The notes: generated from the letters alone by a model not told the origin. DNA of 64,000 bases from Deltaproteobacteria bacterium (GCA_030694465.1 JAUXYJ010000023.1:1-64000); one strand, 5' to 3'; shown: positions 43,160 through 52,735, numbered from the stretch's first letter. Numbers and translations: made by a program.

Positions 43160-44167
43160 TCAGTTTTCTCCTTCGAGCACAAGCTCGTAAAGTGTGCACG
43201 CAATAGCGGGATCGTCTGGATCTGTGACCATCGAGAAGGTCTTGGCTCCAGGCCCAGTCCCGACCAGACCCTCGGCTTTGATGGGCAAGAGCTCACCCGT
43301 TGACCGATCGGTCAGTGCGACCCACCACACGCGCTCATCGGGCTCGATGCATCCCAGCGCCGAGCCCTTGATCTCGCCGTCGTGGTAGGCGTCCGGAGAG
43401 TCTTCGGCTGCCGCGAGAAAGTACACCCGGCCACGATCGTCGCTCCACGCGTCGGTGATCCCGAGACGCACACCGTCAAGCTCACCCAAGACAATCTGCC
43501 GCACATTCACGGGCAGAATCTCACGCGGATCACCATCGAGCGCGCCGAGCACCTGCGCGAGAGGGACCTCGCACACCGCGTCGCGCGGGGTCTCGCTGCC
43601 AAGCGCTTGGCCATTGCTGCGCTGAAAAAACCAGAGCGAATCTCCGACGTGCGCTACGCCCTCGACGTTGAGCTCGCTCGTGCAAAACCCCTGCGCTCGC
43701 GCGAAGGCTTCGTAGAGCGGGGTCGCGTCACACTCGCGAATCGACGGAGCGCTATCGAGCCCCTGCGCCACAAGAACCGTGCGCCGCGCGGGGGTCGAGC
43801 CCGAGCCAAACGCCAGCATGGTGCCGCCCATGAGGTCCGGGAGAAACACCGCGGATTCGAAATCGCGTTTGTGCTTCTTGTTGCCACGCGCTTCGCCAAA
43901 TTGCCGCGCGCCGTTGTGTCCCGCGGGGAGAGCCAACGCGGTCAAGCGACCGCTCTCAAGGTCGTAGCGGCCGAGCGACTGCGTGTCGTCTTGCACGATG
44001 ATCAGCCACCGCGCGGTGCGCGCGAGAGCAGAGCCTGCGCGGACGTGCGCGGGCAAATCCAGCATCGGTTGCGCGCCGTGGGCATACACCAGCGCGCGCT
44101 CTGAGACGACGCGCACAACGCGCGTGGGGGTATCGTCGCGGACCGCGGTGAGCAGCTTTGGAGTCAT
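43160..44167 (-). CDS. Propeller-like protein of unknown function in the metal-import operon
   Basis: 335 residues, overlapping znuB by 4 nt (ATGA). There is no signal peptide. The sequence shows repeated beta-strands (ALVYAHGAQPMLDLP; WLIIVQDDTQSLGRYDLESGRLTALALP; VEGVAHVGDSLWFFQRSNG; RVYFLAAAEDSPDAYHDGEIKGSALG), consistent with a beta-propeller and reminiscent of DUF6929-type proteins, though I am not certain of that family. Tight coupling to a metal ABC importer is notable. No metal motif is obvious. Confidence 0.65.
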   Translation of the reverse strand: MTPKLLTAVRDDTPTRVVRVVSERALVYAHGAQPMLDLPAHVRAGSALARTARWLIIVQDDTQSLGRYDLESGRLTALALPAGHNGARQFGEARGNKKHKRDFESAVFLPDLMGGTMLAFGSGSTPARRTVLVAQGLDSAPSIRECDATPLYEAFARAQGFCTSELNVEGVAHVGDSLWFFQRSNGQALGSETPRDAVCEVPLAQVLGALDGDPREILPVNVRQIVLGELDGVRLGITDAWSDDRGRVYFLAAAEDSPDAYHDGEIKGSALGCIEPDERVWWVALTDRSTGELLPIKAEGLVGTGPGAKTFSMVTDPDDPAIACTLYELVLEGEN

Positions 44168-44997
44168 CGTCGTTTGACCACCAGACCGAGCGCAAAGAAC
44201 GCGCCCATCACAAGAATAATCGTCGCGCCGCTGGCCACATTCAGGTGGTAGCTGAGCAATAATCCCAGCGCCGCGCCGCCCACACCCAACAAGACAGCGT
44301 AGAGCGTGACGCGGTGGAGCGAGCGCCCGAGCATGCGCGCGGTGGCCGCAGGGATCACAATAAATGAGCTCACCAGCGCGATGCCCACGGTCTTGACCGC
44401 GACGACGATCACCACCGCGGTGAGCGCAAGGAGCATGTCATCGAGTCGCTCGACCGGGACGCCCGAGAGCTTGGCGAGCTCGGGGTCAAACGTGGCGTAC
44501 GCGAGGCGGGTCCAGGTGATGGCCATCGCGAGGCCGACGAGCACGCACACGGCGCCCATCACCAAGAGATCTTGGGGGCCCACGGCGAGGATGCTTCCGA
44601 AGAGCACGCTCTCGACGTTGACTGGCGGCGCGCTGAGCGGTCGCAGCCCCAAGAAGAGCACCCCGAGCGCAAAGCTCACCGCGAAGAACACCCCCGTGGC
44701 GCTGTCTCCGCGCATACGCCCACGGCGGAGCACAAAGCTGATCCCCAGCGAAACGAGCACGGTAAAGGGCAGCGCGACCCACGTCGCGTGCGAGACCGAG
44801 GCGCCCAACAAGAGCCCCAGCGCGATGCCTCCAAACGCCGCGTGCGCGAGGCCGTCGCCGATAAACGACAGGCCTCGCTGGACGACAAAGACCCCGAGGA
44901 CCGCGCAGAGCGCGCCCACGGCGGTGCCGGCCATGATCGCGCGGATCATGAAGGCCTGAGAGAACGGTTCGGTGAGAAAATTCACTAGGTGACTCAC
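44164..44997 (-). CDS. znuB: Metal ABC transporter permease (ZnuB/MntB family)
   Basis: 277 residues from GTG 44997, with about eight to nine membrane helices of the ABC-3 family. Characteristic segments are GTAVGALCAVLGVFVVQRGLSFIGDGLAHAAFGG split near residue 40, GVFFAVSFALGVLFLG in the middle, and GVPVERLDDMLLALTAVVIV and GIALVSSFIVIPAATARMLGR near the end. It forms the channel for zinc, manganese or iron with the ATPase (3-bp gap upstream) and ZnuA. Confidence 0.9.
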   Translation of the reverse strand: MSHLVNFLTEPFSQAFMIRAIMAGTAVGALCAVLGVFVVQRGLSFIGDGLAHAAFGGIALGLLLGASVSHATWVALPFTVLVSLGISFVLRRGRMRGDSATGVFFAVSFALGVLFLGLRPLSAPPVNVESVLFGSILAVGPQDLLVMGAVCVLVGLAMAITWTRLAYATFDPELAKLSGVPVERLDDMLLALTAVVIVVAVKTVGIALVSSFIVIPAATARMLGRSLHRVTLYAVLLGVGGAALGLLLSYHLNVASGATIILVMGAFFALGLVVKRR

Positions 44998-45000
44998 GAG

Positions 45001-45807
45001 TCAGTCTTCGTCCGGAGCGATCACACCACCGGGTGTGCGCGTGGTCCGAGCGTACGAGATGGCCGAGAGAGACGACTTGCCCAAGAGCTCGTCGGGCAGG
45101 CCCCACGCGATGAGCTTCTTTTCGATGTAGACCACGCGCTCGGCGCAGCGGGCGATCGCGGCGGGGTTGTGCGTCACCAAGATCGCGGCGAGCTCATCGC
45201 TGGCAGAGATTTCCCAGAGAATATCCAAGAACTCTTGGCGGCCTCGCACATCGACGCCCGCCGTGGGCTCGTCCAAAATGATCAGCGCAGGATCGGTGAC
45301 CAGCGCGCGCGCGAGAAAGACCCTCTGGGTCTCGCCGCCCGAGAGCCCCGCCAGAGGCTTGTCGATGAGCGCCTCGCCACCGACGCGTTGGAGCACCGCG
45401 CGCGCACGCTCACGCTCGGCGTCGTGCACACGGATAGGCCATTTTCCCCGCAAATTCGCTACGATTAGCTCAAGCGCTGTCGCCGGAAAATCTTGATCGA
45501 AGGTCTTGCGTTGCGGGACATAGCCCACCGCACGTTGCGCGACGCCGGCGGGTTTTCCGAGGATCGAGATCGCGCCCGAGGTGGGCTCAATGATGCCGAG
45601 CACGGTCTTGAGAAACGTGCTCTTGCCAGCTCCGTTGGGACCACACAGACAGACAAACTCGCCCTTGGGGATCCAAAACGAGATCCCGTCCAAAATGAGC
45701 TTGCCGCCGAGCCGCACGGTCACGTCGTCGGCCACGAGTACGCGCTCCATCGACGGATCGGGCGTAGTGAAATGTGATGGATTTTCGCTATCCGATGGCG
45801 TGCTCAT
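45001..45807 (-). CDS. znuC: Metal ABC transporter ATP-binding protein (ZnuC/MntA family)
   Basis: 268 residues. The Walker A motif is GPNGAGKST (about 57-65), with the Q-loop near YVPQRK, signature LSGGE (about 160), Walker B LIILDEPTAGVD and the switch His in LVTHNPAAIARCAERV. It powers metal import with the adjacent permease. The start ATG overlaps the znuA stop by 4 nt. The 11-mer GCAAATTCGCT occurs inside the gene at 45450-45460. Confidence 0.92.
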   Translation of the reverse strand: MSTPSDSENPSHFTTPDPSMERVLVADDVTVRLGGKLILDGISFWIPKGEFVCLCGPNGAGKSTFLKTVLGIIEPTSGAISILGKPAGVAQRAVGYVPQRKTFDQDFPATALELIVANLRGKWPIRVHDAERERARAVLQRVGGEALIDKPLAGLSGGETQRVFLARALVTDPALIILDEPTAGVDVRGRQEFLDILWEISASDELAAILVTHNPAAIARCAERVVYIEKKLIAWGLPDELLGKSSLSAISYARTTRTPGGVIAPDED

Positions 45808-46745
45808 CGCAGCGCTCGGTCCAGCACCGACACGTTGTGCCGCATCAAGAGCTCGTACGAATCACGCCCTGGGACGCCGCCCACGGGGTCAATCTCAAAC
45901 AACGGGAGGTGGCTCTGATCTGCGATCACCTGCGCGGGCCTACGGTCCAACTGCGGCTCCGAAAAGAGCGCCGCTGCGCCCGCGTTTTCGAGCGCGCGAA
46001 GCACCTCCGCGAGGTACCTCGCCGTGGGCTCGCGCCCCGGAAAAGGCTCGACAACAGCCACAATCTGCAGGTGATATCGCACTGCAAAATAGCTCATCGA
46101 TCCGTGAAAGGTGACAATCTTCGTGCGGGTCCATCCCGCCCGATGCTGCGCGATCTCAGCGTCCAGCATCCGAAGGGATCGCTCCAGCACTGCGCTGCGC
46201 TGTGCAAAGCCCGCAGCGCCCGCTGGATCGAGCTGCGTGAACTTGCGCGCGATCAGCTCGGCCGCTCGCACCATACGCAACGGATCGAGCCACACGTGCG
46301 GGTCCTTGGGTCCGTGCTCGTGATGCTCGGCGCCCGCGTCTTGGGCATCGCGCGCCTCGTCCGCAGCGTCTTCGCCCACGTCTTCGCCGCTCACATCGCG
46401 AGGATCAAGCTGTGGCCCGAGGTCAAAAATCTCGGTGGTGTCTCCGCCCGCGCTGCGAACGATCCGCGCGAGCCACTCGTCCATGCCGAGGCCCACGCCG
46501 AGGGCCAGCCGCGCGCCCGCGATGCGCGCCATCTCGCGGGGCGTTGGATCAAAGCTGTGCTCACTCCGACCAGGCGGAAGCACCAACACCACATCAAGAC
46601 GATCTCCTGCAATTCTTCTCGCCAAATCGTACAGCGGAAAGATCGACACGGCGACCTTTGGCTTACCGCTGCCGCGCCGCCCACGACACCCTACCGCCAA
46701 GCCCGCGAGCAGCCCCGTGGCCAAGATCCCTCGTCGCGATTGCAT
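45804..46745 (-). CDS. znuA: Metal ABC transporter substrate-binding lipoprotein (ZnuA family)
   Basis: 313 residues from ATG 46745; an in-frame GTG lies 6 nt upstream. The N-terminus carries a lipobox GLAVGC at about residue 20. Cluster A-I binding-protein features are VAVSIFPLYDLARRIAGD, the first ligand His in GRSEHSFDPTPRE, a short acidic/His loop (AEHHEHGPKD), DPHVWLDP with the second His and FHGSMSYFAVRYHLQ with the third. These fit zinc or manganese binding. It is the first gene of the operon; I could not see a clear Zur or MntR box in the 88-bp upstream gap. Confidence 0.9.
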   Translation of the reverse strand: MQSRRGILATGLLAGLAVGCRGRRGSGKPKVAVSIFPLYDLARRIAGDRLDVVLVLPPGRSEHSFDPTPREMARIAGARLALGVGLGMDEWLARIVRSAGGDTTEIFDLGPQLDPRDVSGEDVGEDAADEARDAQDAGAEHHEHGPKDPHVWLDPLRMVRAAELIARKFTQLDPAGAAGFAQRSAVLERSLRMLDAEIAQHRAGWTRTKIVTFHGSMSYFAVRYHLQIVAVVEPFPGREPTARYLAEVLRALENAGAAALFSEPQLDRRPAQVIADQSHLPLFEIDPVGGVPGRDSYELLMRHNVSVLDRALR

Positions 46746-46833
46746 CTTCACCCGCGCAGGGTACTAAAGTTTGGCACCTCCCTCGTGAAGCTTCTGCACA
46801 CGCCAAGCGCGCCACACTCGTGCGAATCTCGTC

Positions 46834-47877
46834 GTGGTGTATCTCTCAAGAGCTTGCCGGTTCTCGTCCATTCTTGCCCTCGCCACGACGCTCGCCGCGT
46901 GCGCAGCGCCCATCGCTCCCGCAGACGACGTCCCCGATGGCAGCGCGGCCCTCGACGCGAGCAGCACCGACGGCGCCCTCGATGTCACGCAAGAGCGCAG
47001 CGACGCGGCGCCCGACGTGTTGCCCGATGCGGCACCCGACGTCACCCCGCCGCCCGATAGCGCGGTACTCTGCGGGCTCTGCGAGGCGTACGCGCCCCCC
47101 GCGATCGTGGGTCGTCTGGACAGCATGGAGCTACGTGAGCTCTCGGGCCTCGCGAGCAGCGAGAGGCACCGCGGGGTGCTCTGGGGGCACAACGACTCGG
47201 GCGATTCGGCGAGGATTTTTGCACTCAGTTCAACGGGGGTCCGTCGCTCTACGGTCACCATTCAGGGCGCAGGCGCGGTCGACTGGGAGGACATCGCGCT
47301 CGGTCCGTGTCCAGACACCGGGCACTGCATCATGATCGCGGACGTCGGCGACAACGGGCGCGTACGCGCCGGCGTGCAGCTCTACCGCGTGCGCGAACCC
47401 AGCGAAATCACAGACACCATGAGCCTCACCGCAGAGCGCATCGAGGTGCGCTACCCCAGCGGCGCCATGAACTGCGAGTCCCTCGTGCTTGACCCACGAG
47501 ACGCCACGCGTGGCTACCTCATTGAGAAAGTCGACCGCGGGGCAGCTAGGGTATTTTCTGTTACTTTGCCCCCCGCCGCGGGGACGGCGACGGCGACGTT
47601 GCTCACCTCGCTCCGCGGCGTCGACGCGCAAGAGATCACCGCGGCTGACGCGCATCCCTGCCAAAACGCTGTGATTGTGCGCACGTACGCCGACATCTTT
47701 GAGTTTCGTGCCGCTGCAGGGCAGACCCTCGCGCAGGCCTTCGCAGCGACCCCGACGACAATCACCGCGCCCCGCGAAATCCAGGGCGAAGCCATCGCGT
47801 ACGCACGCGACGGGCAGAGCTTTTTTACGAGCTCCGAGGGCACCTTCGCGCCCTTCTCGCGCGTCGGCTGCAGGTGA
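46834..47877 (+). CDS. Secreted lipoprotein with six-bladed-propeller-like domain
   Basis: 347 residues from GTG 46834 (or GTG 46837). A lipobox-like TTLAAC at about residue 22 and an Asp/Ala/Pro linker to about 75 are followed by a domain with the widespread pattern ELSGLASSERHRGVLWGHND, VDWEDIALGP, MIADVGDNGRVR and YRVREPSEI. Such proteins are predicted secreted propellers of unknown ligand. It overlaps the next gene by 4 nt (GTGA), so they form one operon. Confidence 0.8.
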   Translation: MVYLSRACRFSSILALATTLAACAAPIAPADDVPDGSAALDASSTDGALDVTQERSDAAPDVLPDAAPDVTPPPDSAVLCGLCEAYAPPAIVGRLDSMELRELSGLASSERHRGVLWGHNDSGDSARIFALSSTGVRRSTVTIQGAGAVDWEDIALGPCPDTGHCIMIADVGDNGRVRAGVQLYRVREPSEITDTMSLTAERIEVRYPSGAMNCESLVLDPRDATRGYLIEKVDRGAARVFSVTLPPAAGTATATLLTSLRGVDAQEITAADAHPCQNAVIVRTYADIFEFRAAAGQTLAQAFAATPTTITAPREIQGEAIAYARDGQSFFTSSEGTFAPFSRVGCR

Positions 47878-49955
47878 ACCGAACGAGATTCAACGCAGCC
47901 CGCTTGCGCAAGCGCGCGCACTCACCGATCGTCGTGAGCACCGTGCGTTGTCTGCTCGCTCTGTTGATCTTTCAAGCCTTCGCCTTGCTGACAAGCTGCC
48001 GCGCGCCCGCCACGCAGGTCCAGTTTACCGTCGACACCGACCTGCCCATCACCGTGCCTGGCTTGCTCCAGGTCACCGTCCGGTGGCGGAGTCAGGGCTC
48101 GCCACAACCGCACACCTACCGCTGGTTTCGCGGGACGAATCTCAGGCAACTCGAAGAGTTCAACCTCGACGGAGGGCTCACCGATGGCGGGCTCAACCCG
48201 TTTCCACAGTCGTTTACCGTAGTGCCCGACACCGAGCGCGCGGACGACGCGTTTGTCACAGATGTCTCGCTCGAGCTGGCCGACGGAGTCACCCTGCGCA
48301 GACGCTTCACGCGCACGCTTTTGCGCAACCAAACGCAGCGCGTTCAGGTCTTTCTGGCCGCGCGCTGTCTTGACCCTGCCGAGGGCTGCGCAACCTCGCT
48401 GTGCACCCTGCAGCAGCTCTGCGAAGACCGCGGTCTCACCTGCAACGAAGTCGGCGAATGCGTAGCCCCCGAGCGACCCACCGCGACCGAAGACGGCGGC
48501 ACCGACGCTGGCCGCGTGAGCCCACAGTGTGGCCGCGCAAACCAAGCCTGTTGCCTCTATGCCAACCGCTGTAGTGACGGTCTGACCTGCAATGCGGGCC
48601 GCTGCGTGCGTTGTCCCGCGGGCTCCGAGGCGTGCTGCGACGGTGACTCGCTGCGCCCCGAGGGCACCCCCTGCGGCATGGCCCCCTCGTCGTGTCTCTC
48701 GGGCGGAAGCTGCCGCGCGGGCGTCTGCATCCCCGGCGGCACAGCGCCCAATGGCACCCCCTGTCGCCCCGCAGCGTCCCCCTGCGAGCGTGACGCAGTC
48801 TGCGAAGACGGCACCTGCCTGCCCAACGCCCCCGCCACCGACGGCACCGTCTGCGACCGCGCAAGCAACGGATGCAACACCGACGGAGTGTGCGTCGCAG
48901 GCACCTGCAACCCCCAGCAAGCCGTCATGGACGGCACCGTGTGCGCACCTGCAAGCTCGCCCTGCCAGACCGACGGGCTCTGCATGGCGGGCACCTGCAC
49001 GGGCCCAATCGCCGTGGCCGACGGGACCGTCTGCGCGCGCGCAAGCAACCCCTGCGAGCGCAACGGCGTGTGCGCCATGGGCCGTTGCTCACCCGTCCAA
49101 CCCGCGCCTGATGGGACCGTCTGCGCGACCGCGAGCAACGCGTGCCAACGCGACGGCACCTGCCGCGCAGGCGCGTGTCAGCCCGTGACCTTCGTCGCCA
49201 ATGGGACCGTGTGCGCGACCGCCAGCGATCCTTGCCAGGTCAACGGGACGTGCAGCGCAGGCAACTGCACGGGCACCACCGCGAGACCCAACGGCACCGT
49301 CTGCGCGATGGCGAGCAACGCGTGCCAGATCAACGGGACCTGCACGGCGGGCCGCTGCGGAGGCGTGAGCAACGTCCCCAATGGGACGGTCTGCGCGCGC
49401 GCCGCGAACAGCTGTCAGATCGATTCACTCTGCAACAATGGATCATGTCCCGCAGTCGGAAGCGTGGCCAACGGGACCGTCTGCGCGCCCACGAGCAACC
49501 CCTGCCTCACCGCGGGGACGTGCACCACGGGCACGTGCGGCCCCATCCGCAATCGCGCCAACGGGACCGTCTGCGGCGCCGCGACCAACTGTCGCAACGC
49601 GCCCACATGCCAGACCGGCGCGTGCGCCGCAGGGAGCAGCCGCGCGGACAACACGCGCCCCACCGCCACGACCCACTGCTGCGCGGGCGCTGAGGTCTCT
49701 CGCGCAAGTACGGCCCACTGCAACGTGTGCAACCTCGCGTGCCCCAGTGGCTCGTGCGCGGCGGCGTCGGTGGGCTCAACCCAGTGGTTCTGCGGCTGCT
49801 CGGGCAACGCGCAGTGCACCCCACAGCTCTGTCGCATCGGGCAGCCCTCGCTCAACAACCGATGTGCCTGTCGCGACGGCTCAGGCTCTGCCGAGTGCCC
49901 TGGCGCCGCGGTGTGCCAGTCGGTCAGCGGCGCGCCTAACTACTGCAGACCGTAG
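47874..49955 (+). CDS. Secreted Cys-rich protein with eleven tandem GTxC repeats
   Basis: 693 residues from GTG 47874. A lipobox-like LLTSC sits at about residue 42 in a long signal region. Residues about 45-165 form a beta-rich domain, followed by Cys-rich units. Eleven tandem repeats of about 33-35 residues then run from about 260 to 605, each beginning GT(V/P)C and containing NPCxxNGxCxAGxC, with six cysteines probably forming three disulfides. The repeats are also similar at the DNA level (AACGGGACCGTCTGCGC recurs), so copy number may change by recombination. It is probably an extracellular stalk or adhesin. Confidence 0.85.
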   Translation: MNRTRFNAARLRKRAHSPIVVSTVRCLLALLIFQAFALLTSCRAPATQVQFTVDTDLPITVPGLLQVTVRWRSQGSPQPHTYRWFRGTNLRQLEEFNLDGGLTDGGLNPFPQSFTVVPDTERADDAFVTDVSLELADGVTLRRRFTRTLLRNQTQRVQVFLAARCLDPAEGCATSLCTLQQLCEDRGLTCNEVGECVAPERPTATEDGGTDAGRVSPQCGRANQACCLYANRCSDGLTCNAGRCVRCPAGSEACCDGDSLRPEGTPCGMAPSSCLSGGSCRAGVCIPGGTAPNGTPCRPAASPCERDAVCEDGTCLPNAPATDGTVCDRASNGCNTDGVCVAGTCNPQQAVMDGTVCAPASSPCQTDGLCMAGTCTGPIAVADGTVCARASNPCERNGVCAMGRCSPVQPAPDGTVCATASNACQRDGTCRAGACQPVTFVANGTVCATASDPCQVNGTCSAGNCTGTTARPNGTVCAMASNACQINGTCTAGRCGGVSNVPNGTVCARAANSCQIDSLCNNGSCPAVGSVANGTVCAPTSNPCLTAGTCTTGTCGPIRNRANGTVCGAATNCRNAPTCQTGACAAGSSRADNTRPTATTHCCAGAEVSRASTAHCNVCNLACPSGSCAAASVGSTQWFCGCSGNAQCTPQLCRIGQPSLNNRCACRDGSGSAECPGAAVCQSVSGAPNYCRP

Positions 49956-49976
49956 TCTCAATCGCACAGTGATTTT

Positions 49977-50492
49977 TCAGTCAAAACCGACGCAGGTGCT
50001 GTCTTGCACGCACACCCTGCCGCCCGGACACGGCGTCGGACACTGCGCGACGCATTGCCCGTCTTGGCACGTCGCGGTGCCCTCACACACCGGATCGCAG
50101 GGCCCACGACGGACCTCGGGCACCGTGCCATCCGCCGCTTGAATCACATACCGAACCGCGATCCCGCGGCAGGTGTACCCCGTCGCACAGTCCGCGGATC
50201 CTCGCTCACACGCGACGTCGCGTACGCCCGAGTAGCCCTGCTCTTGTGCGCTCAGCGACAGGCGATCACGGGCACCTTGCTCGGTGCGCGCTGCGTCGTG
50301 GCCCTCTTGTTGGCAATAGACCGCAGAGAGCTCACGGAGCTCAAAGTACGCGCGGTTGGCGCGGTCGCGCTGCACTCCGGCGCGAGGCGGTCGCAGCGAG
50401 CGCTGGGCGCCGTTGTTGCACGCGCCAAGGGCTAAACTGCCAGCCAAAAGACTCACAAAACTCAGGGATCGGGTCACGCTCAGTAGGTTCAT
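49977..50492 (-). CDS. Small Cys-rich lipoprotein
   Basis: 171 residues from ATG 50492; ATG 50504 is an alternative. The signal sequence ends in a lipobox LALGAC at about residue 25. A helical region (about 45-85) is followed by a Cys-rich C-terminal part (about 95-171) with spacing like small EGF or Stig1 units (CDPVCEGTATCQDGQCVAQC). It converges with 47874-49955, whose repeats are similar in style but not obviously homologous. Confidence 0.7.
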   Translation of the reverse strand: MNLLSVTRSLSFVSLLAGSLALGACNNGAQRSLRPPRAGVQRDRANRAYFELRELSAVYCQQEGHDAARTEQGARDRLSLSAQEQGYSGVRDVACERGSADCATGYTCRGIAVRYVIQAADGTVPEVRRGPCDPVCEGTATCQDGQCVAQCPTPCPGGRVCVQDSTCVGFD

Positions 50493-50715
50493 CGCGGGGG
50501 GCATCGTACCCGAATCGCGCGCATCGCACTCTCTGCTTGCTCAGGGGCTATCATCCGCGCTACATCCCCATTCGGCATCGTTGGCGTTTGCGCCGTGAAT
50601 CCCGCCAGGACCGAGAGGTAGCAACGGTAAGGCAGTGAGCGTGCAACGGTGCCACTTCGCATTTCTCCCTCGCGCGGCGTGACACCCCCAAGGTGTCCAA
50701 AGGCCCCGAAGGCGC

Positions 50716-51660
50716 TCAGATCTTTGCGCGAAGAAGCGCAGCGAGACCCTCGTCAATCGAGACCAGGGGCTCATACGCAAGCTCGTTGTGGGCCCGCGCA
50801 CCGTCCAGAATCGTGGTCACTCCCACGAGCGCCAGCTCTGCGCGCGACATGCCCCCGTGGTGCTGCTCCCAGCGCGCGAGGAGGTCGGCGACGCGAAGCG
50901 GCATCAGCCCACGCCGAGGCGCTTTGGCGCCCGCGCTCGCGAGCCATCGGGTCAAAAACTTGCGCGCAAACACCCACTCGCCATCCGAGATCCAGTAGGC
51001 ACTTCCCTCGATGTTGTGAGCCATCGAGGCGCACAAGAAGGCCTGCGCGAGGTTGCGCGCGTGCGTAGTGACCAAGGTCGTGTCGGGCCCCGAAGGGAGC
51101 ACTAACGCCTTGCGCTCAGAGAGCCCCACAAACCTCGGAAGCGACTCGTCGTCGCCCTCCCCCCACACCAGCCCCGCCCGCAACGCAATGCCCGCCGACG
51201 CCCCCGCGTGCGCGCATACGACCCCCTCGGCGATGGACATCATTTCGTCCCACGGCGAGAGCCAACGCCACGAGTGCGCGAGGCGCTCATTGACCGTGCG
51301 CCGAGGCTCGCCCGACGAAGTGACGCGCTCACTCGACCGAAACAAAAACCTCCGCGCACCCGCGCGATTCGCGGCATCCAAGAGCGCCTCGGTGCGCACA
51401 AGCACCTGCTCTTCGCAGGCTTTGCGGTCGAGCGACCACGGATCGCCCACGTCGGTGTGCGCGATCACCTCGACGCCCTCGGTGACCCGCGCGAGGTCGT
51501 CGTCATCGCGCCAATCGACGTCGCGATAGGTCACGCGGTCATGCGCAATGGACTGTGAATTTGCAGATCCAATCGCGATCGCTTCGTCCCCTACGTCGAG
51601 CACAGCGCGCAGCACAGCGCGCCCAACCATTTTGTCTGCACCGGTGACCAACCATCGCAT
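50716..51660 (-). CDS. NAD(P)-binding SDR-like protein with an atypical active site
   Basis: 314 residues from ATG 51660, which starts the fold cleanly (MRWLVTGADKMVGRAVLRAV). The extended SDR/3-beta-hydroxysteroid-dehydrogenase-like layout is recognisable: YRDVDWRDDDDLARV, VIAHTDVGD, RFLFRSSERVTSSG and LRAGLVWGEGDD. The second glycine of TGxxGxxG is missing, and the YxxxK catalytic pair is replaced by WRWLSPWDEMM, so activity is uncertain. It diverges from the MscS gene. About 210 bp on its 3' side (50505-50715) holds no feature I recognise. Confidence 0.72.
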   Translation of the reverse strand: MRWLVTGADKMVGRAVLRAVLDVGDEAIAIGSANSQSIAHDRVTYRDVDWRDDDDLARVTEGVEVIAHTDVGDPWSLDRKACEEQVLVRTEALLDAANRAGARRFLFRSSERVTSSGEPRRTVNERLAHSWRWLSPWDEMMSIAEGVVCAHAGASAGIALRAGLVWGEGDDESLPRFVGLSERKALVLPSGPDTTLVTTHARNLAQAFLCASMAHNIEGSAYWISDGEWVFARKFLTRWLASAGAKAPRRGLMPLRVADLLARWEQHHGGMSRAELALVGVTTILDGARAHNELAYEPLVSIDEGLAALLRAKI

Positions 51661-51766
51661 AGGCGTATGCGACACCGTAGCAAGCCTAAAGGTCCGCGAA
51701 GACAACATCTAGACAAAGACCCGGTGACTAAAATTCTTGCCCGATTCGCGCTATGCAGCCCGCGTG

Positions 51767-52735
51767 ATGGATCACTTGTCACTTCAGTCACTGGTCTTGC
51801 TCGCGCAGAGCAGTTCACGGTCAGCGAGCACAACCGCTCCAAGCTCCCCGTTGCTCACGCGCGGATTGTTGCAGAGCACGCTCACAACGCGCCTTGGGCT
51901 CGACAGCGAGCTTGCGCGCTGGCTTGAGCGAGGGGGCATGGTCATCGTCACGATCGCGCTGACCGTGCTCGCGATGCGGCTCGTTCCGTGGGTCGAGAGG
52001 CTGATTCTTCGTGTCGCCGCGCGATCGCCCTTGGACCGCCGCGCGACCGAGAGCGAGATCGACATGCGCCAGCGCATCGAGACGCTCACGCGCGTCGCGA
52101 CGTCGCTGTCTCGCACTGCGATTTTTGCCATCGCCGCAGTGATGCTCTTGGGTGAGCTGGGGCTCGAGATCAAGCCGCTCCTGGCAGGCGCAGGCATCGC
52201 GGGCGTCGCCATTGGCTTCGGCGCACAGTCCATCGTCAAAGACTATTTCGCAGGGTTTTATATCTTGCTTGAAGACCAGTTTGACGTCGGAGACACCATC
52301 ACGCTCGGGACCATCACGGGCACGGTCGAGCGCATGTCGCTGCGCATCACGATGATCCGAGACCTCAACGGGACCGCGTACTTTGTGCCGAATTCGACGA
52401 TCACGCAGGTCGCCAACAAGACCCACAGCTGGTCACGGGCGGCGGTCGAGGTCACCTTTCGCGCGAGCGTGCGCGTAGGGTTTGTGCGCGAGATTCTCGG
52501 CGAGGCCGCGGCGCTCGCCAAGACCCTTGAGCCGCTCCACAGTGACCCAGACGCCCTCGTAAAAATCATAGGCCCGCAAGATCTCGACTGGGGCGGAACC
52601 AAGTGGACCGTCGCCGTCCGCGCCCACGCGACACTCGTCGCAGAGTACAAGCTCGCCCTCGTCGAAGCGGTACACACCGCCCTCGAAGCGCGCGGATTCG
52701 AAGCGGACAACTTCGGTCGACTCGCACCGAGCTGA
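51767..52735 (+). CDS. MscS-family mechanosensitive channel
   Basis: 322 residues from ATG 51767. Two or three membrane helices (about 55-75, 110-130, 135-160) lead into the pore helix GAGIAGVAIGFGAQSIVKDYFAGFYILLED, split by the conserved Gly/Ala packing. A beta-domain (VGDTITLGTITGTVERMSLRITMIRDLNG; FVPNSTI) and the C-terminal alpha/beta domain complete a small MscS channel, which releases solutes during hypo-osmotic shock. The N-terminus is short. It stands alone. Confidence 0.93.
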   Translation: MDHLSLQSLVLLAQSSSRSASTTAPSSPLLTRGLLQSTLTTRLGLDSELARWLERGGMVIVTIALTVLAMRLVPWVERLILRVAARSPLDRRATESEIDMRQRIETLTRVATSLSRTAIFAIAAVMLLGELGLEIKPLLAGAGIAGVAIGFGAQSIVKDYFAGFYILLEDQFDVGDTITLGTITGTVERMSLRITMIRDLNGTAYFVPNSTITQVANKTHSWSRAAVEVTFRASVRVGFVREILGEAAALAKTLEPLHSDPDALVKIIGPQDLDWGGTKWTVAVRAHATLVAEYKLALVEAVHTALEARGFEADNFGRLAPS

